This document shows positions 18,254 to 27,411 of a DNA stretch of 38,782 bases, piece by piece. The DNA is from Akkermansia sp. (GTDB lineage: Bacteria > Verrucomicrobiota > Verrucomicrobiia > Verrucomicrobiales > Akkermansiaceae). The notes under the pieces were generated by a model. That model ran no database searches. It was not told the DNA's origin and saw nothing but the letters and a program-made list of their open reading frames with translations. Each line of letters opens with the position of its first letter. The stretch's first letter is position 1. The DNA is taken from assembly GCA_030531305.1 (NCBI GenBank), contig JAUNNT010000013.1, positions 1,389-40,170 on the forward strand, read 5' to 3'. The position numbers were made by a program, and so were the translations under genes.

Positions 18254-21145
18254 ATGAAAACCGCCACACTTGCACTCGTATCCCTGGGAATGGCCGGACT
18301 GCTGCTGTGCTCCTGCGACAACAAGGACGCAGCCGCCGCAGCGAACGCCGCGCAGCAGGAGGACGCCGTCTCCGTGTTCCGCATCCTGCCCCACAAGGTA
18401 TTGGACTCGGAAGACTGGTTCAGCACGCTGGCGCTGGAGGGGGACGGCACCGTGCACATCCACCCGCGTGTCAAGGGCACGCTGCTGGGCTATGAATACG
18501 AGAAGGGTTCCCTGGTGAAGAAAGGAGACGTGCTATTCCGCATAGACCCCGTGACCTTCCAAGCCGGCCTGGAGCGCGCGCAGGCCAACCTGCAAGCGGC
18601 GGAGGCCGCGGTGGCCACCGGCAAGGCTGACGAGCTGCGCTGCCGCAAGGATTTCGAGCGCAACGAGAAACTGAGCCCCTCCGGTGCCATCTCCAAGCGG
18701 GAGCTGGAAGCATCGCGCCACGCGCTGCAGGCGGCGGAGGCCACCGTGCGCAAGGCGGAGGCCCGGGTGGAATTCAACCGCGCCGCCGTCAAGCAGGCGG
18801 AGCTTGATTTGGAGCGCACCGTCATCCGGGCTCCCATAGACGGGCTCATCGGCGTCCCCACCGCCTCCGCAGGCGACACCGTGGGGCCGGAAACCAAGCT
18901 GGCCTCCATGTACAACGCCACCCCGCTCAACGTGGTGTTCCACTTCAGCAGCGAGCGCCTGGTGCGCCTGTTCCACAAGTACGAGCTGGCGGAGGCGGAC
19001 TACTCCGAGCTCGCCAAATTCCAACTTGTCCTGGAGGACGGCACCATCTACCGCCACCCCGGCAAGATCCACGCCATCAACAACTCCATCGGCGAGAACG
19101 GCATGGTCAAGGTGGAGGGCGATGTGCCCAACACCGAACTGGAGCTGCGCCCCGGCATGACCGTGCGCGTGCGCATGCCCATAGACGAACGGGAGGTGCT
19201 GCTCGTGCCGCGGGATGCCGTCATCTCCCAAATGCTCAACACCTTTGTGCTGGCTGTGGACAAGCAGGGCGTGCCGCACCTCATCCCCGTGCGCCGCGAC
19301 GGCGAGTACGAGGTGGCCATCCAAGAGGAGGGCGGCTATACCTCCACCCAAAAGCTCGTGGCCGTGGCCGGGCTTCAGAAGCCCCTCGCGGATTCCCTCA
19401 AGGAAATAGGCTACGACAACCCGGCGGACGCCCCCGTGGTGGCGGATCCCATCAACGGCGTGCGCGCCATTGCCGTGTCCTCGGCCAACAGCCGCCGCGC
19501 CAAGGACACCGCCCCCGCAACCTTGAAGACCGCACCGCGCAGCTTCAAGCCCGTCATCACCCCGGAAATTCGCCAGGCCGCGGAATCCCTGCTCAGGGAC
19601 GACGACGCCTCCGCAACCAGCGCGGCGCAGCCCACCCTGCCGCCCTTCCCCGTGAAAGTGGCCCCGCTCGTGCGCCGCGACGTGGATATCAACGAGGAAT
19701 GGTACGGAACCATCAATGGACGGGACGAGGCGGAACTGCGCCCCAACATCTCCGGCATCCTGGAGGGAGACACCATCAAGGCCGGAAGCCTGGTGAAGAA
19801 GGGAGACAAGCTCATCCAGATCGAGGCACGGGACTTCGAGATAGCGGTGGAGGAAGCCAAGGCCACCCTGGAAGCTGCGCGCGCCGGCAAGGCCCAGGCG
19901 GAAGCGGCGCTCGCCATGGCCAGGGATGATGCAGAGCGCTACCACGCCATGCAGAAGAGCTCCCCCGGCTCCATCTCCGAGAAAACCGTGACGGATGCCG
20001 AGCTGGCCGTTGTCTCTGCCGAAGCCGCTGTCACCAGTGCAGAGGCGGATATCGCCCAGGCCCGGGCCGCGCTCCATATCGCGGAAATAGATTTGGGGTA
20101 CACCACCATCACCGCGCCGTTCGACGGCCGCATCAGCTTTGCCATGGGTGACACCGGCAGCATGGTCTCCCCCGCCACCGCCAAGCCGCTGGCCGTGCTC
20201 ACCTCCACCAATCCCATGGAGGTGCGTTTCAACGTGAGCGGCTCCCACGCCCTGCGCGGACTGCGCAAGGCCATGCAGAACCCGAACGACGATACGGGTG
20301 ACATCACCTTCGACATCATCCTGGAGGACGGCGTGGTCCACCCCTTCAAGGGTGTTGCCACCGGAATCGACAGCCAGCTCAACGAGGCCACCGGCACCCT
20401 GCAGGTCATCGGTGAGGTGGAGAACCCGGATGCCATGCTGCGCTCCGGCATGCCCGTGACTGTGCGCGCCGTGCAGGAGACCATCAAGGGTGCCTGGCTG
20501 GTGCCCGCGCGCGCGCCGCTCTGCGTGGGAGACAAGACATACCTGCTGCTGTTGCAGAAGAACAATGCGCCGTTCATGGTGCCCGTGGCGCTGCGCAGCA
20601 TGGTGACCATCCCCGCCAAGGACGCCTCCGGCAAGGAGGTGGTGCAGCCCATGCAGGTGGTGGAGCCCGACCACGCCGCGCTGGGCGCCCTGCTGCTGAT
20701 TGCCCACAAGGTGGACAACCTGGGCACCCTGCTGCTGCAAGTGGAAAAGGTGAAGGACTGGAAGGAGCTCGCCCTGAAGTACGACCCGGAACTCACCGCG
20801 GAGGGCTTCGACAAGGCGTATGCGGAGAGCGGCATACTCTCCCAACGCGAGTTTGTGCTGCGCCGCGCCAACGCCAGGGACGAGATTGAACTGGTGGCAC
20901 ACGCCCGCGGCTACGCGGACTCCATGGAGCTGCTGCTGCACGAATTGGGATTCGAGAACGAGGATCAGGTCAACGTGGTGGTGGAGGGCACCCAGCAGGC
21001 CGCCATGGCCGCCCAGGCCAACATAGCCGCCGGGGCGGATGCCAACACACTCACCCCCGTTCCCTTTGAATACACGCCGCCGCGCACCACCAGCGGCTCC
21101 ATCACCACCGAGCCCGCCGAAGACAACTCCGACACCGCCAACTGA
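18254..21145 (+). CDS. Tandem double membrane-fusion protein of an RND efflux pump
   Basis: The product has 963 residues, more than twice the usual 370-400 of an AcrA-type adaptor. The lipobox LCSC has Cys21. Unit 1 (about 40-330) has a lipoyl half (VKGTLLGYEYEKGSLVKKGD), a helical hairpin (100-185), the returning lipoyl half (LERTVIRAPIDGLIG) and a beta-barrel region. Unit 2 (about 465-770) repeats the same order: ISGILEGDTIKAGSLVKKGD, a helical hairpin, LGYTTITAPFDGRISF and a barrel. The linker is Ala/Ser/Pro-rich. A further 190 residues after unit 2 include mixed helices and a Thr/Pro tail and match nothing I know. No stop or frameshift separates the units, so this is one chain. The pump gene follows after 22 bases. 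Adaptors join the inner-membrane pump to an outer-membrane channel; no TolC-type gene is in this window. Confidence 0.88.
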   Translation: MKTATLALVSLGMAGLLLCSCDNKDAAAAANAAQQEDAVSVFRILPHKVLDSEDWFSTLALEGDGTVHIHPRVKGTLLGYEYEKGSLVKKGDVLFRIDPVTFQAGLERAQANLQAAEAAVATGKADELRCRKDFERNEKLSPSGAISKRELEASRHALQAAEATVRKAEARVEFNRAAVKQAELDLERTVIRAPIDGLIGVPTASAGDTVGPETKLASMYNATPLNVVFHFSSERLVRLFHKYELAEADYSELAKFQLVLEDGTIYRHPGKIHAINNSIGENGMVKVEGDVPNTELELRPGMTVRVRMPIDEREVLLVPRDAVISQMLNTFVLAVDKQGVPHLIPVRRDGEYEVAIQEEGGYTSTQKLVAVAGLQKPLADSLKEIGYDNPADAPVVADPINGVRAIAVSSANSRRAKDTAPATLKTAPRSFKPVITPEIRQAAESLLRDDDASATSAAQPTLPPFPVKVAPLVRRDVDINEEWYGTINGRDEAELRPNISGILEGDTIKAGSLVKKGDKLIQIEARDFEIAVEEAKATLEAARAGKAQAEAALAMARDDAERYHAMQKSSPGSISEKTVTDAELAVVSAEAAVTSAEADIAQARAALHIAEIDLGYTTITAPFDGRISFAMGDTGSMVSPATAKPLAVLTSTNPMEVRFNVSGSHALRGLRKAMQNPNDDTGDITFDIILEDGVVHPFKGVATGIDSQLNEATGTLQVIGEVENPDAMLRSGMPVTVRAVQETIKGAWLVPARAPLCVGDKTYLLLLQKNNAPFMVPVALRSMVTIPAKDASGKEVVQPMQVVEPDHAALGALLLIAHKVDNLGTLLLQVEKVKDWKELALKYDPELTAEGFDKAYAESGILSQREFVLRRANARDEIELVAHARGYADSMELLLHELGFENEDQVNVVVEGTQQAAMAAQANIAAGADANTLTPVPFEYTPPRTTSGSITTEPAEDNSDTAN

Positions 21146-21167
21146 ACCACCAGCCTTTCCACACACC

Positions 21168-24100
21168 ATGTCACCATACTTCATCAAGCATCCCACCATT
21201 GCCGCGGTCATCTCCATTGTGACCACCCTGCTGGGCGTCATCTGCATCCTGGGCCTGCCCGTGGCGCAATACCCGGACATTGCGCCCATCACCATCTCGC
21301 TCTCCGCCTCCTATCCCGGGGCCAACGCCACGGAGGTGGCGGAGTCCGTCGCCACGCCCATCGAGCAGGAAATCTCAGGCGTGGACGGCCTGGACTACCT
21401 CTCCTCCACCTCCGCCAACAACGGCGGCTGTGAACTGAGCGTCAACTTCGAGCCGGGGTGCAACGCCAACACCTGCCAGCAGCTCACCTACATGCGCTAC
21501 AGCCAGGCCACATCCTCCCTGCCGCAGGAGGTTGCCAAAATGGGCGTGCGCATTGAGCAGCAGGCCGGCCTGCCCATCCTCATCTACACCCTGCACTCCC
21601 CCAACGGCTATTTCGACCGCGTCAACATGACCGGCTACGCCTTCGTGAACATGGTCAACCCCATCAAGCGCGTCAAGGGGGTGGGCAACGTCTCCGTCTT
21701 CGGTGCCAAGTACGCCATCCGCATCTGGCTGGACACCAAGAAGATGGCCCAGAAGAACATCTCCGTCACGGAGGTGAACGCAGCCATCGCCGCCCAGAAC
21801 ACCATCAACCCAGGCGGCTCGGTGGGCGCGGAACCCATGCCGGACGGCCAGGAATTCACCTACACCATCCGCAACAAGGGCCGCATGGCCTCCGTGGAGG
21901 AGTTCGGCGATATCTCCGTGCAGACCAGGGGCACCCAGATTGTGCGCCTGCGCGATATCGCCAAGATTGAGCTCGGCGCGGAGAACTACGCGCTGACCGC
22001 CCGCCTGAGCGGGAAAACCTGCTCCGCCATTGCCATCTACCAGGCCGCCGGCTCCAACGCCATCGAGACCGTGGACAACCTCCGCGAGCTCTTCGCGGAA
22101 ATGCAGCGCAACATGCCGGAGGGGCTTGTGGGTGAGGTGACGCTGGACACCACGCTCTCTGTGCGCGAGTCCATCTCGGAAATCGGGCAAACGCTGGTGG
22201 AGGCGCTCATCCTGGTGGCCATCGTGGTGTTCCTGTTCCTGCAGGGCTTCCGCGCCACGCTGATTCCGCTGCTGGCGGTACCGGTATCGCTGGTGACCAC
22301 GTTCTGCTTCTTCCCGCTGCTGGGCTTCACGCTCAACACGGTGTGCCTGCTGGGCATGGTGCTGGCCATCGGCCTGGTGGTGGACGACGCCATTGTGGTG
22401 GTGGAAGCCGTGGAGGCGCACATCGAGGCGGGTATGAATCCGCGCGAGGCGACGTTTGCGGCCATGCGCGAGGTGAGCGGCCCCGTGGTGGCCATTGCTC
22501 TGGTGCTGGCGGCGGTGTTCCTGCCGTCCGTGCTGCTGCCGGGCATCACCGGCACGCTCTTCCAGCAGTTCGCGGTCACCATTGCCGTGTCCATGGCCAT
22601 CTCCGCGTTCAACGCGCTCTCGCTCTCCCCGGCGCTCTCCGCCCTCCTGCTCAAGGAGAAGTCCACCAAGAAATCCCTGCTGCAGCCCTTCTACAATCTT
22701 TTCAACAAGGGGTACGACTGGCTGGCGGACAAGTTCGCCAAGTGCTGCGGCTTCCTGTGCCGCAAGCTCTACATCTCCATTCCCCTGCTGGCCATCGTCT
22801 CCTCCGCCATCATCCCCGTTTCCCAGCGCGTGCCCGGCGGGTTCCTCCCCACGGAGGACCAGGGCTTCCTCATCTCCGGTCTTATCATGACCCCGCGCGT
22901 CTCCCTGCAGCGCCTTTCCCAGCAGGCCTCCACCGTGGAGCAGGTGCTGGCCCGCGAGCCCGCAGTGAAGGATTACGTGGCTATCCTCGGCGTCAATATG
23001 GCCAACGGCGTGCAATCCGCAAACGCGGCCTCCTTCTTCATTGTTCTCAAGGAGATGGAGGACCGCCCCATGGTTGACGGCCACAGGGTCACCGCCGCGG
23101 AGGTGTGCGCCAGCCTCAACGGCACGCTCGCCATGTCCGGGGTGGACGGCATGACCTTCGTCACCTGCCCGCCCGCCATCCCCGGCGTCGGTACGGGTGA
23201 CGACATCACCTTCGTGCTGGAGGACCGCGCGGGCCAGGGCGTGCAACCCCTCTACGAGCAGGTGGTGCGCCTGGAGGCCGCACTGAACGCCGCCCCGGAG
23301 ATTGAAAGCGGTTCCGCATCCGACATGATGATGCCGGCCGTGCCGCAGAAGTCCGTGACCGTGGACCGGGACAAGTGCCTGGCGCAGGGCGTGGACTACG
23401 CGCAGCTCAACGCCATGCTCCAGAGCTTCAACGGCTCCGCCTTCATCAACTACTACACCCAGTTCGGCCAGCAGTGGCAGGTGTATGTGCAGGCCGCCGG
23501 CGCCGACCGCGTGAACACCGACCAGATCGCCAACTTCTACATCAACAACAGCAAGGGTGAGCCCGTGCCCATGAGCACACTCGTCACCGTCAAGGACACC
23601 AACGACACCGAATTCGTGCTCCACAACAACACCTACAACGCCGGCAAGATCAACCTGCGCCCGGCTCCCGGCTACTCCAGCCAGCAAGCCATGGACGCCG
23701 CGGAGCGCATCTTCCGGGAAACCATGGACGTCACCAAGTTCGGCATGTCCTTCGTGGATATGAGCTTCCAGCAGAAGAAAGTGGCGGACGGCCTGGGCCT
23801 GGGCGCCATCTTCACCCTCTCCGGCGTGTTCGCCTTCCTCATCATGGCGGCGCTGTATGAGAAGTGGACGCTGCCGCTGGCCATCTTCCTCTCCGTGCCG
23901 GTGGCCGTGCTGGGCGCGTTCCTGGGCCTGTGGCTCACCGGGATGGACATGAACCTGTACGCGCAGATCGGCCTGGTGATGCTGGTGGGCCTGGCGGCCA
24001 AGAACGCCATCCTCATCGTGGAGTTCGCCGTGCTGCAGATGGAGAAGGGCAAGGACCTGGTGGAGGCGGCCATCATCGCCGCGCGCATGCGCCTGCGCCC

Positions 24101-24362
24101 CATCCTGATGACCTCCTTCGCGTTCATCCTGGGCTGCGTGCCGCTGGTGCTCGCCGTCGGCTCCGGCGCGCTCTCGCGCAACGCCATCGGCATCGTCGTG
24201 GTGGTCGGCATGTCCATCGCCTCAGGCGTCGGCATCTTCTTCATCCCCTGCTCCTTCGTCTTCGTCATGAAGCTCTTCCGCTCCACCGTGCAGAAGAAGC
24301 AGACAGAAGACCCGGATGAAATCTCCGCCAACGCCAAGTTGGACGCCACGGAAAACGCTTAA
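21168..24362 (+). CDS. AcrB-type RND (HAE1) efflux pump
   Basis: From ATG 21168 the product has 1064 residues, normal for HAE1 transporters. It starts with SPYFIKHPTIAAVISIV, a typical first membrane helix, and has two large periplasmic loops. The proton-relay aspartates are seen as GLVVDDAIVVVE (Asp406-Asp407) in helix 4, and the partner lysine in GLAAKNAILIVEF in helix 10. The pump works as a trimer in the inner membrane and exports drugs, detergents or bile acids; the substrate cannot be predicted. The ORF runs upstream to 21039, but this overlaps the adaptor gene; ATG 21168, 22 bases after the adaptor stop, is where the family begins. No Shine-Dalgarno site is visible. A strong palindromic terminator follows at 24371. 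Confidence 0.96.
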   Translation: MSPYFIKHPTIAAVISIVTTLLGVICILGLPVAQYPDIAPITISLSASYPGANATEVAESVATPIEQEISGVDGLDYLSSTSANNGGCELSVNFEPGCNANTCQQLTYMRYSQATSSLPQEVAKMGVRIEQQAGLPILIYTLHSPNGYFDRVNMTGYAFVNMVNPIKRVKGVGNVSVFGAKYAIRIWLDTKKMAQKNISVTEVNAAIAAQNTINPGGSVGAEPMPDGQEFTYTIRNKGRMASVEEFGDISVQTRGTQIVRLRDIAKIELGAENYALTARLSGKTCSAIAIYQAAGSNAIETVDNLRELFAEMQRNMPEGLVGEVTLDTTLSVRESISEIGQTLVEALILVAIVVFLFLQGFRATLIPLLAVPVSLVTTFCFFPLLGFTLNTVCLLGMVLAIGLVVDDAIVVVEAVEAHIEAGMNPREATFAAMREVSGPVVAIALVLAAVFLPSVLLPGITGTLFQQFAVTIAVSMAISAFNALSLSPALSALLLKEKSTKKSLLQPFYNLFNKGYDWLADKFAKCCGFLCRKLYISIPLLAIVSSAIIPVSQRVPGGFLPTEDQGFLISGLIMTPRVSLQRLSQQASTVEQVLAREPAVKDYVAILGVNMANGVQSANAASFFIVLKEMEDRPMVDGHRVTAAEVCASLNGTLAMSGVDGMTFVTCPPAIPGVGTGDDITFVLEDRAGQGVQPLYEQVVRLEAALNAAPEIESGSASDMMMPAVPQKSVTVDRDKCLAQGVDYAQLNAMLQSFNGSAFINYYTQFGQQWQVYVQAAGADRVNTDQIANFYINNSKGEPVPMSTLVTVKDTNDTEFVLHNNTYNAGKINLRPAPGYSSQQAMDAAERIFRETMDVTKFGMSFVDMSFQQKKVADGLGLGAIFTLSGVFAFLIMAALYEKWTLPLAIFLSVPVAVLGAFLGLWLTGMDMNLYAQIGLVMLVGLAAKNAILIVEFAVLQMEKGKDLVEAAIIAARMRLRPILMTSFAFILGCVPLVLAVGSGALSRNAIGIVVVVGMSIASGVGIFFIPCSFVFVMKLFRSTVQKKQTEDPDEISANAKLDATENA

Positions 24363-24370
24363 AAAACGAG

Positions 24371-24397
24371 AAAGGCACCGGAACTTCCGGTGCCTTT
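24371..24397. terminator. Bidirectional terminator between the RND operon and tRNA-Ser
   Basis: A perfect 13-bp inverted repeat, AAAGGCACCGGAA and its complement, around one central base, begins nine bases after the pump stop. The A-rich and T-rich outer arms let it act on both strands: for the RND operon (plus) and for tRNA-Ser (minus). Confidence 0.85.
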
Positions 24398-24405
24398 CCT
24401 TCAAG

Positions 24406-24496
24406 CGGAGCGGGGGGGATTCGAACCCCCGGTACGGGTTAATGCCCGTACGACCATTTAGCAAACGGTTGCTTTCAGCCTCTCAGCCACCGCTCC
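24406..24496 (-). tRNA. tRNA-Ser(GCU)
   Basis: On the minus strand the acceptor stem GGAGCGG pairs with CCGCTCC, the D arm is GCT/AGC, the anticodon loop TTGCTAA gives anticodon GCT (reads AGC and AGU), a long variable arm (GTACGGG with CCCGTAC) marks a class II tRNA, and the T arm is CGGGGG-TTCGAAT-CCCCCC. The discriminator base is G, as expected for serine. No CCA is encoded. Confidence 0.96.
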
Positions 24497-24510
24497 AAAT
24501 GCGTGCCGCA

Positions 24511-24539
24511 AGTATACGGGACTTTCCCCCACCCGTCAA
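24511..24539 (-). promoter_or_regulatory. Promoter of tRNA-Ser
   Basis: On the minus strand TTGACG (24534-24539), a 17-base spacer and TATACT (24511-24516) lie 14 bases before the tRNA 5' end. Confidence 0.8.
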
Positions 24540-24613
24540 CACCTATTTCTCTTGGTGACAGATTTTCCGTGTGCACCAAAGATTTTTTGCCAGGCGTGGT
24601 TGGTAGGCATGCC

Positions 24614-24941
24614 TTGGCGCTCATACGCCCCGCCGCGTAGCGGCGGGACTCTCTGCCGAGACGTACCAACGTGGTTGCCCCCAGGCCTTCCGGCCTGGGC
24701 TAACCTTGTGTCGCCATCGGGATGGCTCCAAGTTAGCCGCGCCTTGCGGCGCGGATGATTACAAGTTTCCTCTGGCAATATGCCAGAGGAAACATTTCGC
24801 CACGCGCCGACAGGCGCGCTCTATGTGAGCCATCCCAATGGCGACACAAAGTTTGCCCCATCCCGGAAGGGTGGGGATTGTCCCCCTCCGCACTTACAAC
24901 TAACAGAGTCCCGCCCTTTGGGCGGGGCGGATGAGCGCCAA
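24614..24941. repeat. 328-bp nested palindrome with mirrored hairpins
   Basis: The whole stretch is an interrupted palindrome centred near 24778. The ends match at 20 of 21 positions (24614-24634 against 24921-24941). An inner pair matches at 22 of 23 (24706-24728 against 24827-24849). The centre is a perfect 12-bp hairpin (24666-24677 with 24681-24692). Each arm also holds its own hairpins at mirrored positions: 24629-24647 and 24910-24926; 24680-24699 and 24856-24876; 24737-24754 and 24803-24818. No gene is supported inside. It could be a miniature mobile element, a REP-like array or a structured RNA; it fills most of the gap 24540-24992. Confidence 0.8.
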
Positions 24942-24955
24942 CCCGTTTTTTGCGC

Positions 24956-24983
24956 TTGAATCGCGCGCGGGCGGGCGTATAAT
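24956..24983 (+). promoter_or_regulatory. serS: Promoter of serS
   Basis: TTGAAT (24956-24961), a 16-base spacer and a perfect TATAAT (24978-24983) precede ATG 24993 by nine bases. The -35 begins 15 bases after the large palindrome ends. Confidence 0.75.
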
Positions 24984-24992
24984 GGGCGCGTT

Positions 24993-26276
24993 ATGCTAGA
25001 TATCCGCATTGTCAGGGAAAAGCCTGATTACGTCAAGGAACGTGTCCGCCTGCGCGGCGGAGACCACTGGATGCTCGTGGACAAGGTTCTGGAGTGCGAC
25101 GAGAGGCGCCGCGCTGCGGAGACGGAAAAGCAGGCGCTCTCCCAGGAGCGCAACAGTTCATCCAAGCTCATCGGCCAGATGATGAAGGAGGGCCGCCGCG
25201 ACGAGGCGGAGGAGCTCAAGAAGCGCATGGGCGAGGTGGGCGACCGCATCAAGGAGCTGGACGCCATCTGCACCGCCGCGGGCGAGGAGCAGGAGCAGCT
25301 GCTGCTCTCCATCCCCAACATGCCGCACGACGGCGCGCCCGTGGGGCTGGACGAGACCGCCAACCCGGAGCTGCGCCAGTGGGGCAGCAAGCCGGAGATT
25401 GCCGAGCCGAAGGACCATGTGGAAATCGGCACGCGGCTGGGCCTGCTGAACTTTGAGGACGCCGCGCGCATCTCCGGCTCCGGATTCATCGTGTACCGCG
25501 GGCTGGGGGCGCGCCTGGAACGCGCGCTCATCAACTTCCTGCTGGACACGCAGACGCTGGAGAACGGCTACCAGGAGACGGGCGTGCCGTTCATGGTGCG
25601 CCGCGAGTGCATGTACGGCACGGGCCAGCTGCCCAAGTTCGAGGAGGACATGTACGGCCTGGAGGAAAACCAAATGTTCATGGTGCCCACCGCGGAGGTG
25701 CCCGTCACCAACCTCTGCCGCGACCAGATTGTCAAGGAGGGCGACCTGCCCATCAAGATGACCGCGTACACCCCCTGCTTCCGCCGCGAGGCCGGTTCCG
25801 CCGGGCGCGAGAACAAGGGCATGATCCGCGTGCACCAGTTCGACAAGGTGGAGCTGGTGGAAATCTGCAAGCCGGAGGACGGATGGAACGAGCTGGAGAA
25901 GCTCACCGGCCACGCGGAGAGCATCCTGCAGAAGCTCGGCCTGCACTACCGCGTCATCGAGCTCTGCACCGGCGACGTGGGCTTCTCCTCCGCCAAGACG
26001 TACGACATCGAGGTGTGGGCGCCGGGCCAGGGCAAGTACCTGGAGGTGTCCAGCTGCTCCTGCTTCACGGACTACCAGGCGCGCCGCATGAAGCTGCGCT
26101 ACAAGGGAGCGGACGGCAAGATCCACATCCCGTACACGCTCAACGGCTCCGGCACGGCGCTGCCGCGCCTGTACGTGGCCCTGCTGGAGCAGTGCCAGCA
26201 GCCGGACGGCTCCGTGCGCATCCCGCAGGCACTGGTGCCGTACTTCGGCGCGGACTGCATCAAGCCGCAGGCCTGA
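24993..26276 (+). CDS. serS: Seryl-tRNA synthetase
   Basis: The product has 427 residues, normal length. The N-terminal antiparallel coiled coil that holds the tRNA-Ser variable arm covers about residues 30-100. The class II catalytic core shows motif 2 (TAYTPCFRREAGSAGRENKG region, about 260) and motif 3 (LNGSGTALPRLYVALLEQ, about 385). The TAEVP serine-binding motif is at about 233. Motif 3 reads GTALPR where GLAVGR is common in other bacteria. The enzyme charges tRNA-Ser; a tRNA-Ser gene lies about 500 bases upstream on the other strand. Confidence 0.98.
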   Translation: MLDIRIVREKPDYVKERVRLRGGDHWMLVDKVLECDERRRAAETEKQALSQERNSSSKLIGQMMKEGRRDEAEELKKRMGEVGDRIKELDAICTAAGEEQEQLLLSIPNMPHDGAPVGLDETANPELRQWGSKPEIAEPKDHVEIGTRLGLLNFEDAARISGSGFIVYRGLGARLERALINFLLDTQTLENGYQETGVPFMVRRECMYGTGQLPKFEEDMYGLEENQMFMVPTAEVPVTNLCRDQIVKEGDLPIKMTAYTPCFRREAGSAGRENKGMIRVHQFDKVELVEICKPEDGWNELEKLTGHAESILQKLGLHYRVIELCTGDVGFSSAKTYDIEVWAPGQGKYLEVSSCSCFTDYQARRMKLRYKGADGKIHIPYTLNGSGTALPRLYVALLEQCQQPDGSVRIPQALVPYFGADCIKPQA

Positions 26277-26330
26277 ACGCCCCGCGCACGCCGCGCGGAA
26301 TAGAACGAACCACCCCACCAACGTAACGCT

Positions 26331-26975
26331 ATGCTGGAAACCATATCCGCCATGGGCCCCATGTTCTGGCTCATCCTCATCTTTGCCGCAATCGGCCTGG
26401 CCGTGGTGGCGGAGAGGCTCTTCTACTACCACCGCGTCAACATCAACAGCGAGGACTTCCTCCGCGGGCTCACCTCCCTCATCCGCTCCGGACAATATGC
26501 GGAGGCCCTGCACGAGGCGCGCCAGCTCCCCGGCCCCATGGCGCGCGTGGTGGAATCCGTCCTCGCCCGCCACAAGCTCAACCGCCAGGAGCTGCGCGAA
26601 ATCGCCATGGGCGCCGCGGAACTGGAGGTCTACCGCATCGAGCGCCACGTGCGCCTGCTGCAGATGGCCGCCACCGTCATGCCCCTGCTGGGCATCCTGG
26701 GCACGCTGCTCGCGCTCATGGACTTCTATGAGAGCCCGGGCGTCATCGACGGCGCGGCGGCACCGCCCGCCGTGGCGGAAACCATCCAGCAGGCCCTGCT
26801 GCTCTCCGCCATCGGCCTGGCTTTCGCCATCCCCGCCTACATCTTCTACATGTACCTCGCCTCACGCGCCCGCAAGATCATCAACAACGTGGAGCGCGCC
26901 GGCCTGGAGTGCGTCTACATCATCAGCGACGCACGCATGAATGCCGCAGAGGGCGATCAACCCGCGCAAGAGTAA
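26331..26975 (+). CDS. ExbB/TolQ/MotA-family proton channel protein
   Basis: The product has 214 residues. Three membrane segments are seen: about 10-28, 110-130 (AATVMPLLGILGTLLALM) and 153-175. The segment TVMPLLGILGTLLALMDFY matches the conserved core of ExbB and TolQ. The cytoplasmic loop between helices 1 and 2 is helical and charged. These proteins use the proton gradient to drive TonB or Tol action together with an ExbD/TolR partner, whose likely gene starts seven bases downstream. The start is 54 bases after serS. Confidence 0.88.
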   Translation: MLETISAMGPMFWLILIFAAIGLAVVAERLFYYHRVNINSEDFLRGLTSLIRSGQYAEALHEARQLPGPMARVVESVLARHKLNRQELREIAMGAAELEVYRIERHVRLLQMAATVMPLLGILGTLLALMDFYESPGVIDGAAAPPAVAETIQQALLLSAIGLAFAIPAYIFYMYLASRARKIINNVERAGLECVYIISDARMNAAEGDQPAQE

Positions 26976-26982
26976 ACCCGCC

Positions 26983-27411
26983 ATGCACGTTCCGCACGAC
27001 AAATTGCCGGACCGCGGCCCCGTGATTGTCATCGTGGCCGTGCTGTCGCTGCTGCTGGTGCTGTGCGTGCTGGTGCTGCTGCCCAACCACATTGTGCCGC
27101 GCTACGGCATGCTGGCGCGCCCGTCGGAATCGCATTTCGTGATGGGCGCGTACGACCGCGCCACCGGGCATGTGGTGTCCGTGGCGCCGGGGGACACGCC
27201 GCGCGTGTACGTGGAATCCAAGGAGGTTCCCGGCGGCCTGCAGGGCTTTGAGGAATGTCTGCGCCAATGGGATTGCGACACGCCCTCTCGCGTGCGCGTG
27301 CTGCTGGTGGTGGATGCCGCCGTGCCCGCCGGGGTGATGCAGCAGCTCACGGACATGGTGCTCTCGCACGGCTTCAGCTGCGGATTCTCCGGCATTCCCA
27401 ACCACGAGTGA
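26983..27411 (+). CDS. ExbD/TolR-like protein
   Basis: From ATG 26983 the product has 142 residues; an earlier in-frame ATG at 26941 would overlap the ExbB-like gene by 35 bases. A short cytoplasmic start (MHVPHDKLPDRG) is followed by one membrane helix (about 13-35) and a periplasmic domain ending in RVRVLLVVDAAVPAGVMQQL and a final helix, which fits the ExbD/TolR pattern. The usual Asp in the membrane helix is not obvious: the nearest acidic residue (Asp10) sits before the helix. That is odd, since the aspartate is needed for proton use in known family members. Context supports the assignment. Confidence 0.65.
   Translation: MHVPHDKLPDRGPVIVIVAVLSLLLVLCVLVLLPNHIVPRYGMLARPSESHFVMGAYDRATGHVVSVAPGDTPRVYVESKEVPGGLQGFEECLRQWDCDTPSRVRVLLVVDAAVPAGVMQQLTDMVLSHGFSCGFSGIPNHE

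Noticed and set aside
18533..23687. Long minus-strand frames opposite the RND genes (18533-21295 and 21375-23687)
   Set aside because: Antisense to well-supported genes, His/Gly/Val-rich, no family pattern and no promoter.
24553..24588. A terminator-like hairpin (TTGGTG with CACCAA, then six T)
   Set aside because: The stem is only six pairs with a long loop, and no plus-strand gene ends there; I did not list it as a feature.
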